A DNA stretch of 11,918 bases from Lachnospiraceae bacterium (lineage in GTDB: Bacteria > Bacillota > Clostridia > Lachnospirales > Lachnospiraceae): positions 1 through 11,918 of the forward strand of contig JAILIO010000209.1 in NCBI GenBank assembly GCA_024695225.1. The letters run 5' to 3'. The number at the start of each line of letters is the position of its first letter. Positions within the stretch are counted from its first letter, which is position 1. Below the pieces are notes generated by a model. That model made no database searches. It was not told the origin of the DNA and was given only the letters and a program-made list of their open reading frames with translations. Made by a program: the position numbers and the translations under genes. Of this stretch, positions 1-6,890 are shown one piece after another.

Positions 1-1626
1 GACATAAAGGCTGCAGTCCCCGACTACCCATACAGTTCCGACTGCGATGCGGAAACAGTTCTGGCTGCCTATCTCAAATGGGGCAAGGACTGTGTTTATC
101 ATCTGAAGGGGATGTACGCCTTCGCGATCTATGACAGAAGCGATGCTTCACTTTTCCTGGTGAGGGACAGGATAGGCAAGAAACCCCTGTACTATTCCAT
201 AAATGACAAGGGTATCGTCTTCGGATCAGTCCTGGCTCCCATCATGGAGATGCCCGGTATCGAAAAGACTATCAACAGGCGGGTGCTGTCCCGTTATATC
301 TACCAGCAGTATATCTGCGCTCCGGACACCATATTTGAAAATGTGTACGAACTGGAGCCTGGCAGCTGGCTGTCCTTCAAAGAGGGAAAGACCACCCATG
401 AGAAATACTGGGATATCGCGGAATGCTATGACAAGTATTCCTATTCCCAGGTCGATGACTTTGACGAAGCCAAATTCACCTTAAAAAATCTCATCACGGA
501 CTCGGTAAAGCGAAGGCTCATGTCAGATGTGCCTTTGGGCACATTTCTCTCCGGAGGTTATGATTCATCCCTTGTAAGCGCAGTAGCCCAGAGTCTGTCA
601 GGGGATCCCATAAAAACCTTCTGCATCGGTTTTGAAGACAAAGCCCACGACGAGTCCGGCTATGCCGAGGCTGTTGCAAGGCATCTGGGCACCGATCACG
701 AAACCCTGATAATAAACGAGAAAATGATGCTGGAACTGGTCGAGAGCATCCCTAAGTTTTTTGACGAGCCCTTTGCCGATTCCTCACAGATACCCACCAT
801 GCTGGTCTCTTCCCTTGCCAGGTCAAAGGTCACTGTGGCCCTGTCAGGAGACGGAGGGGATGAATTCTACTGCGGATACAATGTGTATGACATGGTGAGC
901 AGGGCCCAGAAGCTGGACTCTCTGGGGGATCTGGCCTACTCCCTTACAAATCCCCTCAAGCTCACAAAACACCTGCCCTTCAAGGTAAGGGTGGTGGCTG
1001 AGAACCGGGGATCAAATACGAAGACCCAGTTGGGCGCTCCCGGTTATTTCGAGCTTGCAGAGGATCTTGTAAACCGGTCATATGAGGGAGAAAGCCTCCC
1101 CGTCAGATATGAGACCGAAGACCGCTATGTGACGGATGACTGGGCTGTCAAAAGAATGCTGCTGGACATGGACACTTACCTTCCCGGGGACATCCTGACC
1201 AAGGTGGACCGCTCTTCCATGAAATACAGCCTGGAATGCCGCTGCCCTCTGCTGGACCAGGATGTTATGGAATATTCCTTCAGGATCCCTCAGAAATTCA
1301 AATATACGGAATCCGGAGACAAGAAACACATATTAAAAGAGATCGCCTACGACTACATCCCCAGGGAACTGTTAGACCGGCCGAAGAAAGGTTTCGGTGT
1401 CCCCTTAAACCTTTGGATGCGGGGTCCTCTCAAGGAAGAACTGCTCTCCCTGTCAGAGCCCTCATTTGTCAGGGATCAGGGGCTGTTCAACGAGGACCGG
1501 GTTTCCTCCATGGTAAAGAAATTCATGAGATCCGGGGACGCAGGACCGGGCACCGGGATGAACTATTCAAAATTCTGCTGGTCCTATCTGGTGTTCCAGA
1601 TGTGGTACCGGTACTATATCGGTTAG
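1..1626 (+). CDS. asnB: Asparagine synthase (glutamine-hydrolysing)-type amidotransferase, 5' end cut by window
   Basis: The frame is open from base 1, giving 541 visible residues. An AsnB protein is usually about 610-630 residues, so the N-terminal stretch with the catalytic Cys2 of the glutaminase domain lies off the window. The visible start is the end of the class II glutamine amidotransferase domain (SDCDAETVLAAYLKWG, then RDRIGKKPLYY). The synthetase domain follows, with a PP-loop SGGYDSS at bases 550-570 that binds ATP, the DEPFADSSQIPT stretch, SGDGGDEF near visible residue 282, and a C-terminal KKGFGVPLNLWM. The family takes amide nitrogen from glutamine and transfers it to an ATP-activated carboxylate, classically aspartate. 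Paralogues of this type with Tyr in the PP-loop are common in polysaccharide loci, where some are thought to amidate uronic acids. The glycosyltransferase gene 3 bases downstream supports that setting, but the substrate cannot be read from sequence. Confidence 0.93.
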   Translation, partial: DIKAAVPDYPYSSDCDAETVLAAYLKWGKDCVYHLKGMYAFAIYDRSDASLFLVRDRIGKKPLYYSINDKGIVFGSVLAPIMEMPGIEKTINRRVLSRYIYQQYICAPDTIFENVYELEPGSWLSFKEGKTTHEKYWDIAECYDKYSYSQVDDFDEAKFTLKNLITDSVKRRLMSDVPLGTFLSGGYDSSLVSAVAQSLSGDPIKTFCIGFEDKAHDESGYAEAVARHLGTDHETLIINEKMMLELVESIPKFFDEPFADSSQIPTMLVSSLARSKVTVALSGDGGDEFYCGYNVYDMVSRAQKLDSLGDLAYSLTNPLKLTKHLPFKVRVVAENRGSNTKTQLGAPGYFELAEDLVNRSYEGESLPVRYETEDRYVTDDWAVKRMLLDMDTYLPGDILTKVDRSSMKYSLECRCPLLDQDVMEYSFRIPQKFKYTESGDKKHILKEIAYDYIPRELLDRPKKGFGVPLNLWMRGPLKEELLSLSEPSFVRDQGLFNEDRVSSMVKKFMRSGDAGPGTGMNYSKFCWSYLVFQMWYRYYIG

Positions 1627-1629
1627 ACC

Positions 1630-2730
1630 ATGAAGATCCTGATGTATATAGGCTCCCTCTCAAGGGGTGGCGCAGAACGCGTCATGTGCACCCTGGCAGA
1701 ACACCTGACGGGCAGGGGGCATTCAGTTGTCATCGCAACCATATTCCGTTCCGAAAATGAATACACCCTGCCGGACAATGTGAAGCGCGTATTCACAGAG
1801 CCCGACCCCTCCATGCTTCCGGGCTCCAGGCCGGGGAACCTGAAAGCCAGGGTCGAATATCTTAAAAAAACCTTCAAAGACGAAGCCCCGGATGTTGTGC
1901 TCTCATTTATGGGGAAAAATAATATCATGGCCCTTAAAGTGTGCACCGCCCTCAAAATACCCTGCGTGGTGTCGGTAAGGGCTCTGCCGGAGCTTGAGTA
2001 CTACAACCTGCCGATGCGTCTATCCGCGAGATTCCTGTTTCCAAAGGCTTCCGCAGTTGTTTTCCAGACAGAGAGGGCCTCACTTTTCTTCAGTTCTTCG
2101 GTGAGGAGGAAGGCCGTAAACATAAAGAACCCAATCGCCCCGGAATTCACGCCGGACCTCGGAGAAACCGTATCTTCCGGCATGAGGATACTCACCGCCG
2201 GAAGGCTTGATGAGAATAAAGAGACAGCCCTCATCATAAAAGCCTTTGCAAACGTAAATAAAAACTTCCCCGGATCCAGACTCACAGTGTGCGGAGACGG
2301 TCCCCTCAGGGAAGAACTCATTTCCCTTACAGAAGACCTGGGGGTCAAAGACTTCGTATCCTTTGCGGGAAGCGTTCCGGACATGGTCCCCTTCTATACA
2401 GATGCAGATATATTCGTGCTGATGTCGGACACGGAGGGCATGCCAAATGCCCTTATCGAAGCCATGTCCATGGGACTTGCCTGCATCTCCACAGACTGCC
2501 CCGCCGGGGCTCCCGCGGAGCTGATGGAGGACGGGAGGACCGGATATCTGATACCTCTAAAAGATGTGAATGCCCTGGAAGACAGGCTTGAAAAACTTCT
2601 GAGCGACAAAGAACACGCTTCCGGAATGGGCAGAGCCGCATCCGAAAGCGTGCGTAAAATGCTTGATAAAGATCTGATCCTGAAGCAGTGGGAGGATGTT
2701 CTCCTGAAGGCTGCCTCAGAGACTCACTGA
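1630..2730 (+). CDS. Glycosyltransferase family 4 (GT-B fold)
   Basis: A 366-residue protein of normal GT4 length. It opens with MKILMYIGSLSRGGAERV, where GGAERV (residues 13-18) is the acceptor/phosphate-contacting loop of many GT4 enzymes. The C-terminal nucleotide-sugar domain begins near residue 184 (ILTAGRLDENK, 187-197), continues with VCGDGPLREEL (220-230), and carries the E-x7-E motif at E269/E277 (EGMPNALIE). The enzyme should be cytosolic or peripheral to the membrane and retaining, adding a sugar to a lipid-linked glycan. Donor and acceptor cannot be predicted; the overall pattern resembles HexNAc/GalNAc transferases of capsule and N-glycan loci. It starts 3 bases after the amidotransferase stop with no clear Shine-Dalgarno, so translation is probably coupled. 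It is the last + strand gene and converges on putP. Confidence 0.92.
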   Translation: MKILMYIGSLSRGGAERVMCTLAEHLTGRGHSVVIATIFRSENEYTLPDNVKRVFTEPDPSMLPGSRPGNLKARVEYLKKTFKDEAPDVVLSFMGKNNIMALKVCTALKIPCVVSVRALPELEYYNLPMRLSARFLFPKASAVVFQTERASLFFSSSVRRKAVNIKNPIAPEFTPDLGETVSSGMRILTAGRLDENKETALIIKAFANVNKNFPGSRLTVCGDGPLREELISLTEDLGVKDFVSFAGSVPDMVPFYTDADIFVLMSDTEGMPNALIEAMSMGLACISTDCPAGAPAELMEDGRTGYLIPLKDVNALEDRLEKLLSDKEHASGMGRAASESVRKMLDKDLILKQWEDVLLKAASETH

Positions 2731-2734
2731 ATCC

Positions 2735-2838
2735 CTTCAGACTGCGCATTCATATTATATCCTCAGACTGTATATTCAGATTGGATATCTGCGCTGCAGC
2801 CCCAGACTGTGTATTCGCACTGTATCCTCAGACTGTAT
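2735..2838. repeat. Degenerate 13-bp tandem repeat, eight units, between convergent genes
   Basis: Eight consecutive 13-mers fill exactly 104 bp: cttcagactgcgc, attcatattatat, cctcagactgtat, attcagattggat, atctgcgctgcag, ccccagactgtgt, attcgcactgtat, cctcagactgtat. The consensus is (C/A)(T/C)TCAGACTGTAT. Column 9 (T) is invariant; columns 4, 7 and 10 agree in seven of eight units. Units alternate between a C-start and an A-start type, so there is also a 26-bp higher-order period. The array begins 5 bases after the upstream glycosyltransferase stop and runs through the stop codon and last codons of the convergent symporter gene. No T-tract follows any stem here, so it is not an ordinary intrinsic terminator. 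Confidence 0.85.
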
Positions 2839-4348
2839 CGTAGATATCCGTTATATCTTTATCGGGAGCCTTTGTGGCTTTTGATACGATCACATTCACC
2901 AAAAGACCCAGAAGGAATGCGGGAAGCAGCTCATAGATGCCAAACACTCCTCCCACAGGCTTTATCAGGAACTTCCAGATAAATACCATGGCTCCTCCGG
3001 TGATCATTCCAGCCAATGCCCCCTCTCTGTTTGACCTTCTCCAGAAGAGGGACAGGAGCATCACAGGTCCGAAGGCTGCGCCGAAGCCGGCCCAGGCGAA
3101 GGACACTATCTGGAACACTGAACTGTCAGGGTTCCTGGCCAGTATCACAGATATGGCAGAAATGATGACAACAGTGGTCTGGGCGATCCTGACGGCCTTT
3201 CTCTCATCTATTTCCTTCTTTCCGAAATCCCTTATCAGGTTCTGTGATATGGCGGAGGCGGAGGCCAGAAGCTGTGAGTCCGCCGTGGACATGGTGGCTG
3301 CAAGTACACCCGAAAGGATAACGCCTGCTATTATGGCAAAGAGCACCGAGTGCTGTGACATGACGCCCGCTATGCTGATTATGACCTTTTCGGAGTCACC
3401 GCTGCTGGTGAAAACCGGGATGGTGCCGGCCTTGGACATTGCCAGTCCTATGATACCGATGAGGATCGCAACACCCATGGAAATGACGACCCAGATGGAA
3501 GCCACCCTGCGGGAGATGTTCAGTTTGTTCTCATCTTCTATGGCCATGAAACGGACCAGAATATGAGGCATTCCGAAGTATCCAAGCCCCCATGCCGCCG
3601 TGGACAGTATGGTCAGGAAACCGTAAGGGGATGAGGTGCCCGATGCTGCGTCATATGTGCTGACCAGAGAAATATACCCCGGAAGGGCAGAGGCGTTGGA
3701 AACCACCGCGTCCCAGCCACCGGCGCTGGAGATGCCGAAGAAGACCACTATGATCAGGGAAATGCTCATGCAGATACTCTGTATAAAGTCGGTGGTACAA
3801 ACTGCGCGGAAACCGCCCAGGGTGCAGTAGAGCGCGATTATCACGGCGCTTATTATCATGGACAGGAAGTAGTCGGCTCCGAAAAGCGTGGAGAAAAGCT
3901 TTCCGCAGGCGGCAAAGCCCGATGCGGTGTAGGGTATGAAGAACACCACGATGACTATTGCCGACACACATGTCAGTATGCCCTTCTTGTCTCCGTATCT
4001 CTTTGAGAAATAATCGGGGATGGTGATGGTGGACAGGCGGGTGGTGTATCTCCTGAGCCTGCGGGCCACAAAGAGCCAGTTCAGATATGTGCCCACCGCA
4101 AGACCTATGGCAGTCCAACCCGGATCAGCAACACCTGAGAGATAGGCGACTCCCGGAAGTCCCATCAGCAGCCAGCTGCTCATGTCTGAGGCTTCCGCGC
4201 TCATGGCGGTCACAAGGGGTCCCAGTCTCCGGCCGCCCAGGTAGAAATCGCCGGAGTCGTTATTCTCCTTGGAGAACCAAATGCCGGTGAGTATCATAAC
4301 AAACAGATACACGGCAATAGTTACGATCATTATAACTGTTGCATTCAA
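2828..4348 (-). CDS. putP: Sodium/proline symporter (solute:sodium symporter family)
   Basis: A 506-residue integral membrane protein with many hydrophobic segments, matching PutP over its whole length. Key residues sit at the same numbers as in Escherichia coli PutP near the N-terminus: A53, D55, M56, S57 and W59 in SAEASDMSSWLLMG, and Y140 in FIPYTASG. The AAWGLGYFGMPHIL stretch carries the counterparts of W244, Y248 and P252 (here W253, Y257, P261). ATMSTADSQLL holds the Na2-site Ser/Thr pair (S354, T355). It should import proline with Na+ across the cytoplasmic membrane, although a related substrate is possible. The start is TTG at 4348, chosen because GGGAGG lies 7 bases upstream and the numbering then matches PutP. 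It is separated by 304 bp from the polysaccharide genes above it. The last codons and the stop lie within the 13-bp repeat array. Confidence 0.95.
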   Translation of the reverse strand: MNATVIMIVTIAVYLFVMILTGIWFSKENNDSGDFYLGGRRLGPLVTAMSAEASDMSSWLLMGLPGVAYLSGVADPGWTAIGLAVGTYLNWLFVARRLRRYTTRLSTITIPDYFSKRYGDKKGILTCVSAIVIVVFFIPYTASGFAACGKLFSTLFGADYFLSMIISAVIIALYCTLGGFRAVCTTDFIQSICMSISLIIVVFFGISSAGGWDAVVSNASALPGYISLVSTYDAASGTSSPYGFLTILSTAAWGLGYFGMPHILVRFMAIEDENKLNISRRVASIWVVISMGVAILIGIIGLAMSKAGTIPVFTSSGDSEKVIISIAGVMSQHSVLFAIIAGVILSGVLAATMSTADSQLLASASAISQNLIRDFGKKEIDERKAVRIAQTTVVIISAISVILARNPDSSVFQIVSFAWAGFGAAFGPVMLLSLFWRRSNREGALAGMITGGAMVFIWKFLIKPVGGVFGIYELLPAFLLGLLVNVIVSKATKAPDKDITDIYDTV

Positions 4349-4355
4349 ATCAAAT

Positions 4356-4361
4356 CCTCCC
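4356..4361 (-). promoter_or_regulatory. Ribosome binding site of putP
   Basis: On the minus strand this reads GGGAGG, 7 bases before the TTG at 4346-4348. The strong site and ideal spacing decide for the TTG start. The first in-frame ATG is six codons further in and would have poor spacing. Confidence 0.75.
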
Positions 4362-4483
4362 TTTTGCAGATCAGCTTTTCCATCCCTCTGTCAGGCAATT
4401 TAACTCCTGTATGCGCCTGTGAATGGGAATGCGATCATTTTCATGTTACCTATATCTTTCACAGGACCGTGATCCTGAAGACA

Positions 4484-4659
4484 TACATCCGGCTTTCATC
4501 CTGCATTTATCGGATACTGGTCCGATATTCAAACAATATTCAAACGATAATTATTACGTCATTTATCCATCATTCATTTGGGAAACATCAGACCTTCATC
4601 CGGCTTTCATCCAACGATCATAAGGAAATTGTCCGGCAACCGTCCGGCTTTCTCAGTCT
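4484..4659. repeat. Degenerate tandem repeat of about 11 bp
   Basis: Sequence cut every 11 bases gives related rows: tacatccggct, ttcatcctgca, tttatcggata, ctggtccgata, ttcaaacaata, ttcaaacgata, then weaker rows, then cttcatccggc, tttcatccaac, and aattgtccggc, aaccgtccggc. A rough core is TTCATCCGGNA. An exact 16-bp direct repeat, catccggctttcatcc, occurs at 4486-4501 and 4597-4612. Its spacing of 111 is ten periods plus one base, so one insertion is implied. The middle rows (4550-4593) are poorly conserved. The right end reaches the stop codon of the dehydratase gene at 4653. Confidence 0.55.
4506..4532 (-). promoter_or_regulatory. Weak candidate putP promoter overlapping a perfect dyad
   Basis: On the minus strand TTGAAT (4532-4527) and GATAAA (4511-4506) are separated by 15 bases, shorter than the usual 17. 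The spacer and flanks contain the dyad TATCGGA-N6-TCCGATA (4508-4527), which could be an operator or simply a product of the 11-bp repeats. If real it would give a leader of roughly 150 bases before putP. Offered only as the best candidate in this spacer. Confidence 0.2.
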
Positions 4660-5669
4660 GCGCCGGACATGCCCATTTTTTCAAGGCGGGCGCGGATATC
4701 TTCAACCGACAGCCACTCTGTGTTTGTGCCGGAACTGTAGAAGAAATCCTCCTCCACCTTCTTTCCCCCGGGGGCCACTTTCTGCCTGTCATTCCAGAAC
4801 ATCTGGGGGTAGATTATGAAGTGTGTGCCGTAATCGTATGTGGTCATGGAATCCTCGGTGGTCACCATTATCTCGTGGAGTTTCTCACCGGGCCTGATAC
4901 CCACCTCATTTATGCCGCATCCGGGGAGCATGGCTTCCGCCAGATCCGTTACCCTGAAGGAGGGGATCCTGCTGACGAAGGTCTCCCCGCCGCTGGCCAC
5001 GCTGAAAGCCTTTATCACCAGCTGCACGCCCTCATCCAGGCTGATCCAGAATCTGGTCATCCGTTTGTCGGTTATGGGAAGGCTCTTTTCACCTTTATTT
5101 ATAAGCTCATGGAAATAAGGGATTATGGAGCCGCGGCTACCCGCCACGTTGCCGTACCGGACGATGGAGAAGCAGATATCCTTCTTCCCTGAATATGCAT
5201 TTGCCGCGATGAAAAGCTTGTCGGAAACCAGTTTCGTCCCTCCGTAGAGGTTCACGGGGTTTACCGCCTTGTCCGTGGACAGGGCCACCACCTTTGTGAC
5301 CGCAGTGTCGAGACATGCATCTATCACATTCACGGCGCCGTTTATATTGGTCTTTATGGCTTCATGGGGGTTGTATTCACAGGCGGGCACCTGTTTCAGG
5401 GCAGCTGCGTGGACCACGTAATCCACACCGCCGGACAGGGCCCTTCTGAGCCGGTCTCCGTCCCTGACATCGCCTATGAAGAATCTCAGCCTCTTTTCAT
5501 AGGCCGGGTTTATCTTCAGGAAATCGTTCTGCATGGTCCACTGTTTGAACTCATCCCTGGAGTAGATTATGATCTTCTCCGCAGCAGTATTGTCCAGGAC
5601 ATACCTGGTGAATCTGCGTCCAAAGGAGCCCGTCCCCCCGGTTACAAGTATAGTCTTTCCATCAAACAT
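4653..5669 (-). CDS. pseB: UDP-N-acetylglucosamine 4,6-dehydratase (inverting), PseB/FlaA1 type
   Basis: A 338-residue soluble extended short-chain dehydrogenase. The Rossmann NADP+ loop is GGTGSFG (residues 11-17), followed by YSRDEFKQW (36-44). STDKAVNPVNLYGGTK (131-146) carries the catalytic set D133, K134, Y142 and K146, one residue offset from D132, K133, Y141 and K145 of Helicobacter FlaA1. The Tyr, rather than the Met of long membrane-bound WbpM/PglF relatives, and the short length point to the inverting soluble class. The expected reaction is UDP-GlcNAc to the UDP-4-keto-6-deoxy-L-arabino sugar, a precursor of pseudaminic acid or L-FucNAc-type sugars. AGAGG lies 6 bases before the ATG and touches the stop of the preceding glycosyltransferase gene. 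It is the last gene of the polysaccharide run. No later pathway enzyme is in the window, so the final sugar is unknown. Confidence 0.9.
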   Translation of the reverse strand: MFDGKTILVTGGTGSFGRRFTRYVLDNTAAEKIIIYSRDEFKQWTMQNDFLKINPAYEKRLRFFIGDVRDGDRLRRALSGGVDYVVHAAALKQVPACEYNPHEAIKTNINGAVNVIDACLDTAVTKVVALSTDKAVNPVNLYGGTKLVSDKLFIAANAYSGKKDICFSIVRYGNVAGSRGSIIPYFHELINKGEKSLPITDKRMTRFWISLDEGVQLVIKAFSVASGGETFVSRIPSFRVTDLAEAMLPGCGINEVGIRPGEKLHEIMVTTEDSMTTYDYGTHFIIYPQMFWNDRQKVAPGGKKVEEDFFYSSGTNTEWLSVEDIRARLEKMGMSGAD

Positions 5670-5678
5670 TTATTTCCT

Positions 5679-6890
5679 CTATTCCGGGCGTATCACTTCA
5701 GCCCTTGAAAGTATGCCTTCCTCCCGGGGAACCATCTCCCCGGCAAGGAGTGAACGTGTAAATTCAAAGAGACGGTCGGCGGCTATCCTGCCGTTCCAGC
5801 TGTCGCGGATGGTCTCGTAAGCCCTTTCTCCCATGCGGTGCATGTGATCCGGGTCTGACACCACATCCATCAGCGCTCTCTCAAAATCTTCATAACTTCC
5901 CCGGCGGTAGATCCTGCCGTTGTCCCTGTCCTTCACAAGGTAGGGAACGCTCCCCGCCTCCCAGGATGCCACAGGGCAGCAGCCCGAGTTCATGCCTTCA
6001 TTTACCACAGCCCCCCAGCCTTCTCTCAGATCTGAGGTCATCAAAAGCACAAAACATTTGTCCATTATATCACGAGTTTCATCAGGTGTCCTGTATCCCG
6101 TAAATTCCACGCAGGAGGTCAGCGAAAGCTCTGCAGTCAGGGCCTTAAGCCTGTCTTCCAAGGGCCCTCCGCCGATCATATAGAGTGTAAATGAAACCCC
6201 CTTCCTCTTGAGTGCGGAAGCTGCCCTTATGGGGAAATCAGGGTGCTTCCAGTCTATAAACCTCCCGGCCCACACCAGGGAAAGCCTGCCGTCCCGGTTT
6301 TTAATGAAGGGATCTTCAGATATCTCCGATGTGTCGGTACTGCCCGTTGGATCAGGCACTGTACCCTTCACAGAACCGGCGGGATCCATACAGGGTCTGA
6401 AGGGAGGGAAATATCCCCATTTAAAAAGCTTTCCGGGATAGGCTCTCATAAGGGTGAAATCGTATGCCGCGTATGCTCCTGCGCAGAGCATGGGCACCGG
6501 ATCCTTCCTGTACCTGATATGCTCCTGATATTTGTGGTAAAGGCCTCTCGGAGAGATGAACTTATATCTTCCGTCCTTGTAGACCGGTTCGCTCATCCTG
6601 AGGGTGGTCTTTTTGGATGACAGCCGTCTCCGGTCCAGGTCAGGCCGCTCAGACCATCCCAGGAACGCAGCGTCTGCTTCATCCAAAAGTTTTACACACA
6701 GGTCCTCATTTTCATAAAGCTTTTTAAGCCAAGGGAAGGATGCGTCCGCCTTCCAACCCATTCCCTTTCTCTCCTCCTCCACAGGCATGGACTGCAGAAA
6801 GGAAAAACCGTCCCCCATAAGTTCGTACAGCCGCTCACACAGGGGGATCTGGTGATGATTTATGTAATTTGACAGAAAGACAAATCTCAT
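5679..6890 (-). CDS. Glycosyltransferase family 4 (GT-B fold)
   Basis: A 403-residue protein. The N-terminal half (MRFVFLSNYINHHQIPLCER) lacks the Gly-Gly loop common in GT4 enzymes. The C-terminal donor domain is clear: LSLVWAGRFIDWKHPD (204-218), MIGGGPLEDRL (238-248) and an E-x7-E motif at E290/E298 (EGWGAVVNE). Residues about 170-200 form a polar, probably flexible linker. It should act on the cytosolic face of the membrane on a lipid-linked glycan; donor and acceptor are unknown. Its ATG overlaps the stop of the preceding glycosyltransferase gene as ATGA (6887-6890), and there is no good ribosome binding site, so it is probably translationally coupled. The dehydratase gene starts 9 bases after its stop. 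Confidence 0.87.
   Translation of the reverse strand: MRFVFLSNYINHHQIPLCERLYELMGDGFSFLQSMPVEEERKGMGWKADASFPWLKKLYENEDLCVKLLDEADAAFLGWSERPDLDRRRLSSKKTTLRMSEPVYKDGRYKFISPRGLYHKYQEHIRYRKDPVPMLCAGAYAAYDFTLMRAYPGKLFKWGYFPPFRPCMDPAGSVKGTVPDPTGSTDTSEISEDPFIKNRDGRLSLVWAGRFIDWKHPDFPIRAASALKRKGVSFTLYMIGGGPLEDRLKALTAELSLTSCVEFTGYRTPDETRDIMDKCFVLLMTSDLREGWGAVVNEGMNSGCCPVASWEAGSVPYLVKDRDNGRIYRRGSYEDFERALMDVVSDPDHMHRMGERAYETIRDSWNGRIAADRLFEFTRSLLAGEMVPREEGILSRAEVIRPE

Larger units (their letters stand above)
4349..4652. other. 304-bp AT-richer spacer between pseB-like gene and putP
   Basis: This gap holds no gene I can support. It contains the putP ribosome binding site (4356-4361), an 8-bp inverted repeat CCTGTGAA/TTCACAGG (4416-4423 and 4458-4465, 34-bp spacer), a perfect 7-bp dyad at 4508-4527, and a degenerate array of about 11 bp period that fills its right half. 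It must hold the 3' end signal of the dehydratase transcript and probably the putP promoter, both on the minus strand. I see no GC-rich stem followed by a T-run. Confidence 0.6.

Noticed and set aside
1236..1760. + strand open frame in another register within asnB and the first GT4
   Set aside because: It spans two real genes out of frame and its Arg/Pro-rich translation has no family pattern.
2783..2849. Inverted repeat GGATATCT/AGATATCC as an intrinsic terminator
   Set aside because: The arms are AT-rich, 51 bases apart, one arm is inside putP, and no T-run follows; it probably reflects repeat composition.
4600..4655. Rho-independent terminator after the dehydratase gene
   Set aside because: The GCCGGAC blocks here are direct, not inverted, repeats, and there is no following U-tract on the minus strand.
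4364..5192. Overlapping + strand open frames across the putP-dehydratase spacer
   Set aside because: Most of their length is antisense to the dehydratase, the translated spacer part is low in recognisable structure, and no ribosome binding site supports them.
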